Shown: piece after piece, positions 16,489 to 23,741 of the stretch
Position numbering within the stretch: the stretch's first letter is position 1
Layout of the letters: every line of letters starts with the position of its first letter
Program-made: the position numbers and the translations under genes
Virus record (IMG/VR): IMGVR_UViG_3300030102_002991
Span: 1 to 27,049 of that record
Length of the DNA: 27,049 nt
From: a virus
Direction: 5' to 3' (one strand)
The notes under the pieces: model-generated
Database searches by the model: none
The model's input: the letters and a program-made list of their open reading frames with translations, nothing else
Told to the model about the DNA's origin: nothing

Positions 16489-18870
16489 TTAAATCTCATC
16501 AATAGATATTCCACCAAATTGATTAGATTCAAAATCTGTTGGTAAAGTATCATTTTGACGCTGACTTATCATTTTAGACTGTTGTGTAGCCTGTATTCTT
16601 GTTCTTTCGTCTTTACGATCTTCTATTTGTTTTTCTTTTTTTGTTTGAGCTTTTAGTTCAGCGTCTTTCAACTGCATATCATATTCAAATTGTTTAGCCA
16701 TTTGCTCTCTTTCAATTTGAGCTTTTGTTTGTAGTCTTTGTATTTCAAAATCAGATTTAGCTTTTTCAATTTGTATTTCTGTTTCAGCAATAGCTTGTTT
16801 CTTTTGAACATCAGCCATAGCAGCATTTTCAGCTGATTGAGTGTTAGACTGTGTTTGAGCTTCAATGTTAGCCATCTGAGCTTGTTGATCGGCTTGCTGT
16901 TTTTTAATTCTTTTATATTTTAAAACCTGATTAGCTAATTGTAAGTTTTTTATTTCTCTAATATCAATAGCATCTTCTAAAAATATTTGATTCTGTTGTA
17001 AAGCCATTTGAATATTTTGCTCAAGCATAGCTTTTTCTTCTTCTTCAGGCTCTAAATCTAAAAACAAACCAAAGTCATACAGATGTAAATCATTTATTTC
17101 GTTTAATGTTGCTACATTAAATTTACCTATACTAGCTTTTAACGAATCATTTGTTAATGCAAAGTCTAACATATCAGAAACTCTTAGTGATATATTTTCA
17201 CATGTTCTTAGCGTTAGATATAACATACTTTTTAATATATGCTTAGTTGCTGTATTAGAAGCATTTGCAGCCATTTTTTGTAATCCTACTAAAGCGTCTT
17301 TATCAGGCAAGCTACCATCTCTTGCTTCATTTAGACCGGTTACATCTCTAATCATTTGTAAATAATACTGATAAGTATTTATTAAAGAGTTTATTTTACC
17401 ATTAGCGCTAGATGTTTGTAATTCCTGTATTGGTACTTTACCCCTGTTAGGATCACCATCTTGTGTTAATGATCTACCAACTATACTACCAGTTTGAAAA
17501 TACATGTTTAACGCTTCTTGTGGATTATAATTTGTACCGTTACCTAAATCAACCTCAGCTAAACCGTCTACATCTACAAATACACCATCTGGCACCATCC
17601 TAGCAATAACTTGTTGAAGTTTTAATGAAGTTAATTGAATCATATCTGCAAAACCAGTTATACGGTTTACAAGTGAATCAATCCTACCTTGATACATATG
17701 TGGCGCAACCATACAGTAATTCATGTTTACTTTAGTTAAATCACTTTTAGGTCTTGTCATGTTCTGACACATTTCCCATCTTAACATTTGTTGTACGCCT
17801 AAAACTTTTGCACCACTAAATAAAACTTCAATAGATCTTGAAACTCTATCAAAATTATCACTAGGTGGTGGGTTAAAAAAGTCTGGTTTTTCTAAGGCTT
17901 TTTCTAGCCCTTGATCTGTTTGTTTTATTTTAAAAACTTGATCTATATATGTTTTGTATTCAAAATATAAAACTTGAACTAAATCGTTATTCCAAGGTCC
18001 TTTTAAATATCCTTCTTTACCAGGATATTTTTGTATCATTTTTAAATCTTCATTTGTTAGATCAGGAAACTCTTTTTTAAGTTCAGCTAATGTTATTGAT
18101 TTAATTTCACCAACATAGTATATATCTTGAAAATTAGGATCATCTGTATATGACCAAACTAAGTTAGCAGGATTTACATAATCAACGGTTACGCCTTCTG
18201 CTTTGTTAAAGTTTGTTTTAACAGCTCCAATACCTATAGTAACAATATCTTCTACTAATCTTTTTTTAGTTAGTTCATATTTATTAAAATCTAATATGTT
18301 ATTAATTACTTCTTCTTCAGCTATTTCAACTGATTGTTTGTAATTTAATTGCATATGAACTTCTAACTCTTCTTTGTTCTGAGGTAAGTTAGCAGGATCT
18401 AATGAACTATATATATCAACGCCTAAATTTTGTTTTATGCTATCTAATAACGGTTTACTCATCATGTCTCTCATAATAGAGTTTGCGTAATTAGTTCTCT
18501 GTTTTGTTGAAAACGGATCTTGAGCAAAAGCTTTTATTTCATAATCTTTAGATGATATACCATTTACTACTATATCTACAAACTTAGGTATAATAGGTAC
18601 TGGTTTCCAGTCTAAATTTAAATAACTTAAATCACCATTTATTGATAATTCATCTTTATATTTTTGTACAGATTGTTCGCCCCTGCCATACAATCTTAAT
18701 CTATTAAAGTTTTGATAACCAGTATTAAACCTACTGCTATTTACCTTTCCACCTCTAAACCACTCATACTCAATGGCTTGACCTACTTTAAGGCCATACT
18801 CAAAACTAAGCTTTTCCGCGATAGGTACCACCTGACTTGGAAACGAACTGTTAGTACTTGTTTCAATCAT
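16489..18870 (-). CDS. Portal protein (crAss-like)
   Basis: The 793-residue length fits crAss-like portals. The N-terminal part contains FNRLRLYGRGEQSVQKYKDE and FVDIVVNGISSKDYEI, followed by the alpha/beta body with ANLVWSYTDDPNFQDIYYVG and, further on, ITGFADMIQLTSLKLQQVIA and a turn with VTGLNEARDGSLP. From about residue 655 to 765 is a Gln/Lys/Glu-rich coiled coil, then a disordered end. The portal ring occupies one capsid vertex, takes the packaging motor and later the tail. Its start overlaps the terminase stop by 8 bases, so the two are probably translationally linked. Confidence 0.83.
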   Translation of the reverse strand: MIETSTNSSFPSQVVPIAEKLSFEYGLKVGQAIEYEWFRGGKVNSSRFNTGYQNFNRLRLYGRGEQSVQKYKDELSINGDLSYLNLDWKPVPIIPKFVDIVVNGISSKDYEIKAFAQDPFSTKQRTNYANSIMRDMMSKPLLDSIKQNLGVDIYSSLDPANLPQNKEELEVHMQLNYKQSVEIAEEEVINNILDFNKYELTKKRLVEDIVTIGIGAVKTNFNKAEGVTVDYVNPANLVWSYTDDPNFQDIYYVGEIKSITLAELKKEFPDLTNEDLKMIQKYPGKEGYLKGPWNNDLVQVLYFEYKTYIDQVFKIKQTDQGLEKALEKPDFFNPPPSDNFDRVSRSIEVLFSGAKVLGVQQMLRWEMCQNMTRPKSDLTKVNMNYCMVAPHMYQGRIDSLVNRITGFADMIQLTSLKLQQVIARMVPDGVFVDVDGLAEVDLGNGTNYNPQEALNMYFQTGSIVGRSLTQDGDPNRGKVPIQELQTSSANGKINSLINTYQYYLQMIRDVTGLNEARDGSLPDKDALVGLQKMAANASNTATKHILKSMLYLTLRTCENISLRVSDMLDFALTNDSLKASIGKFNVATLNEINDLHLYDFGLFLDLEPEEEEKAMLEQNIQMALQQNQIFLEDAIDIREIKNLQLANQVLKYKRIKKQQADQQAQMANIEAQTQSNTQSAENAAMADVQKKQAIAETEIQIEKAKSDFEIQRLQTKAQIEREQMAKQFEYDMQLKDAELKAQTKKEKQIEDRKDERTRIQATQQSKMISQRQNDTLPTDFESNQFGGISIDEI

Positions 18871-21085
18871 TTATAATTATTTTTGATTTATAACCTCTAT
18901 TATCATATTTAGAAAAGTTTAAATTTACTTTTTCTTTAATAATTTCAGCAACTGGTCTATATTTATTTTTATTACAAGCCATAATAGCTAAACCAGAACT
19001 TATTGACGCATCATGCTTTGTTCTGTTGTTTATATTAAACGCCGCCCAGTCTTCTAGCGTTCTTTGAAAATACATTGTACCATATTGTTCATTATTGTAA
19101 CCTACAAAGTTTTCAATATAAGATTCAATGGCTGCAGCATGAGCTTGTTTTACATCTTCACTTGAGTTAGGTATTCCACCTATTTCTTTTTCTGTAATAG
19201 ATAATTTATAAGCTGTTTTATCAGGCCTGTTCATTGAGTAGTTTCTATAACCTCTACGTTTTAAATAGTATAATAGCCTTGGTTTATTATTTTCTGCTAA
19301 CAAAGGCATACCGTAAAAATGCAAAGCCATTAATACATCTTCAAAAAACATTTCAGCTGTTTGAGGTCTAGCTATATATTCTAAAAAAAACAAATTAGGC
19401 GGACCGTCCATCATAAATTTTGTTAATCCGTGTAAGGCTCCTTTAGATCCTCTACCATCTACTGTTCCAGATATATCATAGCTATCACAACCAAAAGCAC
19501 CCATGTGCTCGTTTGCTGGATATTTTTTACCGTTTTTTGTTATATATCTATTTTGTTGATGTACATCAGGCACCCATGAGATTAAAAATCTACCGTTTTT
19601 ATTAGGAAAAAACTGTACGCTTGTATCTTTAATCCCACCTTCCCATTGAAAATTACCTTGTGTAATTACACCTGAGTGCTTTAAATCTTCATTATAATCA
19701 ATTTGTTGATAAATTTTTGTTAAATTAAATAAAGATTTTCTAGTCTCATCTCTAAAAGCATGTTTTTCAGTACGTGGAAACTGTCTATATAATTCATTAA
19801 GTGCATCAGGATCATCTTTAAGACCATCTACTTCATTATCCCAGTGTTCAATAACCCCGATTTGTATCTTTTGACCATCGATTCCTTTAACTGCTTGTTT
19901 TGGAGTATCAAAGACAGGGTGTCCATAAGTATCAATGTATCCTTCGTAGTTCCATTCCATAGGTATAAACAAAGAATATAGTCCTGAGCTAGTCTGTCCA
20001 TTGCGGTTTCTTTTGGTAACATCTGAATCATAGTATATTTTTTTATAGTTTCTACCCCCTTTATCTAAAGAGTTTGAGGTACTACCCATCATACACTTAC
20101 CAATAATCCTGCTACCTAATCTTAATGTTGTTTTTGTTACGCGCCAGTTGTTTAATATATTTTCAGGTTTTTCCCATTTACCTGCTTCATCGTGAACTAA
20201 TAAAGCTAGCTTTTCACCATCATAAGAGTTATCACCTGTGTTTTTCCAATCAATAGTTGTATCAAGACCAATAACTTCTTCTAGCTTTTCGTTATTATCC
20301 ATTTTTTTACGTGTAAATCTAGATGCTGGAACTCTATAAGCAAGTTCTGTTTTAGGTCTATCCATACCATCTTGTATAGGTTTAAAGAAAAAAGGATAAT
20401 TAACAGATATTGGAACAACTTTGTCTGTAAACATTTTTTTAGCATCTGGACCTGTTTTCGATAATATACCAAATCTTGAGTCACTAGATATAGTTGCTAA
20501 ATTAACTGTTTCACCAGATGCCATAAAAGAAAAACCAGATCGCCTGTTTTTTAAATAACACATACCATAAGATCTTTCATCTGCTTTACAAGCTTCCCAA
20601 AAAATATAAAATAATCTATTAGCTTCTCTAAACTCTGCTCTACCTACGTCTATTTTACTCCACTGTAAATACATGTAATGTGTTCCTGTTATGTAAGTTG
20701 GAACACCTTTATTGTAAAACCAAAAACCTTCTTCTCTTCTTTTGAACTCTTCATCTATATATCCATGTAAACTTTCTTTAAAAGTGTCAGGATATGTTTT
20801 CCAGTCAAATATGGTTTTAATTTTTTTTAATTCTTTTCTAGGTTCAAATACTTCCCAGTACTGTTCTAGTTTTTTATTAGATCTTTTATAAACATTATCT
20901 TGTAAAGGTAAAGCTATACGTAAGTTTTGTATTTCATATATCTCACCTATTTTACCTGTTTTAGATATAACTATAATATCATATTCTTTGTTATAGCCAT
21001 ATTTCCATTTTTTACTTTTATTAAACCTTTTAATTAAATGTTCTTTTATAGGTTCAACTATTTTATATAATGTTTGTTTATACAT
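18863..21085 (-). CDS. terL: Terminase large subunit (packaging ATPase and nuclease)
   Basis: This is the DNA-packaging motor, 740 residues. The N-terminal domain holds GFWFYNKGVPTYITGTHYMY (120-139), typical of crAss-like terminases. The P-loop is the deviant form KNRRSGFS (179-186), which lacks the usual lysine before the final serine. Walker B is LALLVHDE (293-300) and the coupling motif is GSTSN (334-338). The RNase H-like nuclease has candidate acidic residues at D534 (FGCDSYD), E598 (LLAENN) and D692 (HDASISSGL). The ATG overlaps the upstream stop as TAATG, and the gene ends in TGA inside the portal start. The function is secure; the exact nuclease residues are inferred from spacing. 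Confidence 0.93.
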   Translation of the reverse strand: MYKQTLYKIVEPIKEHLIKRFNKSKKWKYGYNKEYDIIVISKTGKIGEIYEIQNLRIALPLQDNVYKRSNKKLEQYWEVFEPRKELKKIKTIFDWKTYPDTFKESLHGYIDEEFKRREEGFWFYNKGVPTYITGTHYMYLQWSKIDVGRAEFREANRLFYIFWEACKADERSYGMCYLKNRRSGFSFMASGETVNLATISSDSRFGILSKTGPDAKKMFTDKVVPISVNYPFFFKPIQDGMDRPKTELAYRVPASRFTRKKMDNNEKLEEVIGLDTTIDWKNTGDNSYDGEKLALLVHDEAGKWEKPENILNNWRVTKTTLRLGSRIIGKCMMGSTSNSLDKGGRNYKKIYYDSDVTKRNRNGQTSSGLYSLFIPMEWNYEGYIDTYGHPVFDTPKQAVKGIDGQKIQIGVIEHWDNEVDGLKDDPDALNELYRQFPRTEKHAFRDETRKSLFNLTKIYQQIDYNEDLKHSGVITQGNFQWEGGIKDTSVQFFPNKNGRFLISWVPDVHQQNRYITKNGKKYPANEHMGAFGCDSYDISGTVDGRGSKGALHGLTKFMMDGPPNLFFLEYIARPQTAEMFFEDVLMALHFYGMPLLAENNKPRLLYYLKRRGYRNYSMNRPDKTAYKLSITEKEIGGIPNSSEDVKQAHAAAIESYIENFVGYNNEQYGTMYFQRTLEDWAAFNINNRTKHDASISSGLAIMACNKNKYRPVAEIIKEKVNLNFSKYDNRGYKSKIIIND

Positions 21086-21357
21086 TACTTAGATCTTCTT
21101 TCTGCAAAACCGCCAAAAGTAGTTTCTTTTTTTTCTACTGGCTTATTATCTAATATATTTTTTTCTTCTTCAATACGCGTAAGTATTTCAAAGGCATCAA
21201 ATATAGCAAGCTTTTTTGTAGCAGCTGCATTTTTTAATCTATCAGCAGATATATCATCTTCTGAATCTACTATTGGTTCTTTTGCAACCTTAATTAACTC
21301 ATCAACTGCTTTTTGCCCAGCTTGGATTATATTCTTCTTCGTTTCCTTGACGTTCAT
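21085..21357 (-). CDS. Small conserved protein, candidate terminase small subunit
   Basis: The protein has 90 residues and is mostly helical: KKNIIQAGQKAVDELIKVAK at the start, LKNAAATKKLAIFDAFEILT in the middle, and a basic end (FGGFAERRSK). It immediately precedes the large terminase and is joined to it by a TAATG overlap, which is the usual place of a small terminase. No helix-turn-helix can be assigned with certainty, so the role is positional. Its only ATG lies 56 bases inside the end of the upstream GroES-like gene, an unusually long overlap. The reading frame contains no later ATG that could replace it. Confidence 0.55.
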   Translation of the reverse strand: MNVKETKKNIIQAGQKAVDELIKVAKEPIVDSEDDISADRLKNAAATKKLAIFDAFEILTRIEEEKNILDNKPVEKKETTFGGFAERRSK

Positions 21358-21907
21358 ATTTAATTACAATATCATTAGATTTCATACAGTAAAGACGCTT
21401 ATTATCTACAATAAAGTCATATTCTCCATAAGGAGTATAACCTACAACGTCTCCCTCGTTGATTTCTAGCGCTTCTAATGAACTATTACCATATTTTAGT
21501 ATACCAATAAGGCTTTGCTCCAAAGAGGCGTTTATTTCGTCATTGTTTTTTAGTGGCGCTACAAAACATCTATCACCAAAAGCTTTCCATTTATTAGTTT
21601 TTTTATATAAATATATTTGATCTAATTGTACAAAATATTTATTATCTTTAAAAAAAGCTCTACTATTTTTTTCTTTACCGTTAATATCATAAAACCTTCT
21701 AAAAACATTGTGATGAATTAAAATTAGATCACCAGGTTCTACAACTGTTTTATAAGCTAACGGTGTTGAAATTACTTTTGCAACGTTATTAACTGATTTA
21801 TAACTTTCAAGCTCAGTGTTTATTATTAAGCTTTTGTCACCTACTGAAACAATATTGTTATATCGATGGCCATATGGCTCAACGATAAAATCAAATAAAC
21901 TGTTCAT
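21302..21907 (-). CDS. GroES-like protein, possible phage co-chaperonin
   Basis: The protein has 201 residues. Near the C-terminus it has GDVVGYTPYGEYDF (152-165), then a hairpin and MKSNDIVI (175-182), closely echoing the GroES ending, where a GD-V-F/Y-Y-GxE element precedes a hairpin and ESDI. The first half has IVEPYGHRYNNI and VEPGDLILIHHN (55-66), which also read like a GroES barrel strand set (P-x-GDR near the start, V-x-x-GD-x-V/I later). Phage T4 gp31 is a known precedent for a phage co-chaperonin needed for capsid folding. Placement next to terminase and capsid genes fits, but no clear hydrophobic GroEL-binding tripeptide is identified. It could be a GroES-fold protein with another job. 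Confidence 0.55.
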   Translation of the reverse strand: MNSLFDFIVEPYGHRYNNIVSVGDKSLIINTELESYKSVNNVAKVISTPLAYKTVVEPGDLILIHHNVFRRFYDINGKEKNSRAFFKDNKYFVQLDQIYLYKKTNKWKAFGDRCFVAPLKNNDEINASLEQSLIGILKYGNSSLEALEINEGDVVGYTPYGEYDFIVDNKRLYCMKSNDIVIKYERQGNEEEYNPSWAKSS

Positions 21908-22134
21908 TAATACTCTAAATCATACTCAACGGATATTGCCATGTTAGAATTAAACTTCTTCCACGGCAATACCTCGTCATTTTTTTTGATAAAAATGTTA
22001 TAAGAATTGTCTTTTTGTTCAGCTATTATATGTGATATAGTATGACCACCATAAACAGACTGACCAACAGAATAATGCATTGCATCGGTTTTATAATCAG
22101 AACCAATACTGATTTTTCTTATAACTGATGACAT
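21907..22134 (-). CDS. Small conserved protein of unknown function, 75 aa
   Basis: I recognise no function. The sequence starts with VIRKISIGSDYKTDAMHYSV and continues as alternating short strands, with SYNIFIKKNDEVLPWKKF near residue 44 and an acidic end (EYDLEY). It has no cysteines, membrane segment or signal peptide and looks like a compact beta protein. Both ends are joined to the neighbours by TAATG overlaps, so it is probably made together with the coiled-coil protein before it and the GroES-like protein after it. Similar short proteins occur near terminase genes in Bacteroidota phages I recall. Confidence 0.6.
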   Translation of the reverse strand: MSSVIRKISIGSDYKTDAMHYSVGQSVYGGHTISHIIAEQKDNSYNIFIKKNDEVLPWKKFNSNMAISVEYDLEY

Positions 22135-22385
22135 TATTCTTCTTTTTTATCCTCTTCTTTTTCAATTGGTTCATATGTGCCATCAGATAAATTTATATTT
22201 ACTGATCCATACTGCTCTTCAAGTTCTTTTTTAAACTCTTCAGTTGCTTTATTAACCTCATGAAATTTTGCTAATACTGCGGTTTTTTGGACTTCTAATA
22301 CTCCAGTTTCATTTAAAAGTTGATTTAAATCTTTTTGAAAATCTTGTATTTTTTTTAATTGGTCTTCGGTAATTTTTTTACTCAT
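22134..22385 (-). CDS. Small coiled-coil protein, 83 aa
   Basis: Residues 1-60 form a continuous charged helix with heptad character (ITEDQLKKIQDFQKDLNQLL, then KFHEVNKATEEFKKELEEQ), followed by a short strand (VNINLSDGTY) and a Lys/Glu tail. There is no catalytic motif. Function is unknown; a small coiled coil like this often acts as an adaptor or assembly partner. The gene follows a 56-base gap with a candidate regulatory site and leads the group of three small genes ahead of the terminase genes. Its stop overlaps the next start as TAATG. Confidence 0.6.
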   Translation of the reverse strand: MSKKITEDQLKKIQDFQKDLNQLLNETGVLEVQKTAVLAKFHEVNKATEEFKKELEEQYGSVNINLSDGTYEPIEKEEDKKEE

Positions 22386-22414
22386 ATTAATTTAATTTAA
22401 TTGTTTATTTATTT

Positions 22415-22437
22415 AACTATTAATATAGTTACACGTT
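22415..22437 (-). promoter_or_regulatory. Candidate phage regulatory site, copy 2
   Basis: The minus strand reads AACGTGTAACTATA (22424-22437). It joins the inverted repeat AACTAT-ATTA-ATAGTT (22415-22430). It starts four bases after the holin stop codon and lies 29 bases before the ATG of the coiled-coil gene. The 14-base core is identical to the one at 12924-12937. It may be a promoter or operator that starts the packaging and head transcript. Confidence 0.45.
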
Positions 22438-22441
22438 TTAT

Positions 22442-22903
22442 TTATTTTTTAAATATACTTGTAACCTTTTCTCCACTTCGTCCGCCGAAGTAGGCTAAAA
22501 CAACGGCCATCATAACTTTTTCAAAAGTATCGTTCCATGTTTCACCTATATGAAACGGTATTGTATCTACACTATCAAGCAAGCCTGCTAGCGAAAACAC
22601 AACAATACACCAAACTAAAACTAGCGGGCGTACATTTTTTGAAAGCCATGAATCTGACGCAGAGTCTGCTTGCCACCTTGCAGTGATAGACTCCATCTCT
22701 TTATTCTGTTGCTCGTATATTAATTGTTGTAATTTTATTTTGTCATCAGAGCTTACATCTGATTTACCTATAGCTGCTATAGCTTCACCTGGTGATGTTA
22801 CTCCTTTTAGCACGTTCCCTAAAGCGGGATTTACTATTGAAGCAGCACCAAATAAAAGTTTACCTACAGTACTTTCTGCGAATTTCTTTTTAGGTTTTGA
22901 CAT
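22442..22903 (-). CDS. Holin (3TM / GTA-holin-like)
   Basis: The protein has 153 residues. An N-terminal Gly/Ala-rich hydrophobic stretch (LLFGAASIVNPALGNVL) is followed by a helical linker with the family-like phrase RWQADSASDSWLSKNVRPL (76-94). Membrane segments lie at about 92-110 (VLVWCIVVFSLAGLL) and 128-141 (VMMAVVLAYFGG), and a conserved-looking GGRSGEK follows. This order matches the 3TM phage holin family related to gene transfer agent holins. It should open the inner membrane at lysis and release the endolysin. It lies two bases from the metallopeptidase-like gene and about 4 kb from the M15 endolysin, so the lysis genes are not adjacent. Confidence 0.82.
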   Translation of the reverse strand: MSKPKKKFAESTVGKLLFGAASIVNPALGNVLKGVTSPGEAIAAIGKSDVSSDDKIKLQQLIYEQQNKEMESITARWQADSASDSWLSKNVRPLVLVWCIVVFSLAGLLDSVDTIPFHIGETWNDTFEKVMMAVVLAYFGGRSGEKVTSIFKK

Positions 22904-22904
22904 G

Positions 22905-23219
22905 TTATTTTTTGTATACGCTCCAAGCTTCTTTTTCCCAAGGAAGTTCTATAGAGCCTTCGTTCATTTTTGATCTGGGATATACTTTACCTTTCCAATA
23001 CACATTTTTATCATCATAATCAAGATCACCTCTTTTCATTTGATTTATGTGTACCATTTCATGTTTAATAACCTCCTTACGTTCAACAGGAGAATTAACA
23101 TCTTTGTCAATTAAAATAGCACCATTTCTGTCTGCCTTACCAACAACACCATCTTCTAGTGGAACATTATATATAGGCGTACTGTCAATAGGAAAAGGTT
23201 GCTTAATTTTAAAAGCCAT
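22905..23219 (-). CDS. HExxH zinc metallopeptidase-like protein, 104 aa
   Basis: Residues 53-57 are HEMVH, a zincin-type HExxH site in the helix VIKHEMVHINQMKRGD. The sequence then runs through DYDDKNVYWKGKVYP, and EKEA at 95-98 offers a glutamate (E97) as third zinc ligand. There is no signal peptide. Small proteins with this layout recur in marine phages, in my recollection, but their substrate is not known to me. It lies directly before the holin, with a TAACATG junction, and after the 52-residue gene via TAATG. That suggests either a lysis accessory that cuts cell-wall protein or peptide links, or a virion maturation peptidase. Confidence 0.66.
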   Translation of the reverse strand: MAFKIKQPFPIDSTPIYNVPLEDGVVGKADRNGAILIDKDVNSPVERKEVIKHEMVHINQMKRGDLDYDDKNVYWKGKVYPRSKMNEGSIELPWEKEAWSVYKK

Positions 23220-23377
23220 TAGTTTTGTTTATAAGGAAACATTTTATTTAAAAAAGTTTTTCGGCCTTCACAGCCACAGGGTATATTTAAACCCTGTGAT
23301 ACTGTGTCAACCAACTTTTTAATACCAGTTGCTTTGGTTACTTTTTCAATACTGTCTCCTAAGCCTCTAGATTTCAT
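23219..23377 (-). CDS. Small conserved protein, 52 aa, with CGC motif
   Basis: The frame encodes 52 residues beginning MKSRGLGDSIEKVTKATG and containing IPCGCEGRK at 33-41, then FLNKMFPYK near the end. I recognise the overall pattern (RGLGD-IEK-TKATGIKK, CGC, LNK-FPY) from small proteins of Bacteroidota phages, but no function is known to me. Both ends are TAATG overlaps with the neighbouring genes, which strongly supports the frame despite its size. The two close cysteines could bind metal or form a redox pair. The middle of the gene also forms a long hairpin in the RNA. Confidence 0.75.
   Translation of the reverse strand: MKSRGLGDSIEKVTKATGIKKLVDTVSQGLNIPCGCEGRKTFLNKMFPYKQN
23269..23306 (-). 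other. Long RNA hairpin inside the 52-aa gene
   Basis: On the minus strand an outer stem CACAG/CTGTG and an inner perfect 8-base-pair stem CACAGGGT/ACCCTGTG are separated by a 3/1 internal loop, with an 8-base A/T loop (23283-23290). A T-run occurs only about 20 bases further on, so this is not a standard terminator. The bases also encode the conserved CGC region. Confidence 0.5.
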
Positions 23378-23664
23378 TAAGACCAAACAACATTTGAAAC
23401 TGTAATTCCTGAAGGAAGCTGTACTTTTGCTTTTACTCCTCCTGGATTAGCTGATAACGCATAGTTAATAGCATCTCTTACAGACGGTGTTGTACCTGTA
23501 GTATCGTGAGTAATTGTACACTCATCGATTATTCCACCGTTATATTTAATAATTGTTGATGTTCCAGAAGCAGCGTCTACGCCAACAACGCCGTCTGCTC
23601 CTATTAATACATTACCTCCATCAAGACCTGATCCTGATGAAAATACTTCGATAAATTTTGCCAT
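23377..23664 (-). CDS. Small Gly/Asp-rich conserved protein, 95 aa
   Basis: I recognise no function. The protein starts MAKFIEVFSSGSG and continues with VLIGADGVVGVDAASGTSTI, TITHDTTGTTPSVRDAINYA and a short C-terminal strand (VQLPSGITVSNVVWS). It is neutral to acidic and beta-rich with one helix, unlike the basic proteins around it. It has no cysteine signature or membrane segment, apart from one cysteine at about residue 49. It follows a 77-base gap with an A-rich tandem repeat leader, one of the larger gaps here, so it may be the first gene of a transcript that continues to the 52-residue, metallopeptidase-like and holin genes. Confidence 0.62.
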   Translation of the reverse strand: MAKFIEVFSSGSGLDGGNVLIGADGVVGVDAASGTSTIIKYNGGIIDECTITHDTTGTTPSVRDAINYALSANPGGVKAKVQLPSGITVSNVVWS

Positions 23665-23677
23665 AATTTTGATTTTT

Positions 23678-23703
23678 GATTTTTGTTAATGATTTTTGTT
23701 AAT
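23678..23703 (-). repeat. Tandem 13-base repeat in an A-rich leader
   Basis: Two exact copies of ATTAACAAAAATC on the minus strand (23678-23690 and 23691-23703) precede the 95-residue gene, with a further partial copy nearer the ATG. The stretch is A-rich, as favoured for translation start regions in Bacteroidota. It may enhance translation or have arisen by slippage. Confidence 0.6.
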
Positions 23704-23741
23704 GTATTTATGGGCGAGTTTTATACAGACTCTACTGTTTT

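Noticed and set aside
22475-22495. Hairpin ACTTCG/CGAAGT at the end of the holin gene
   Set aside because: It lies within codons for the conserved GGRSGEK ending, is short and has no T tract after it, so it is probably due to coding sequence.
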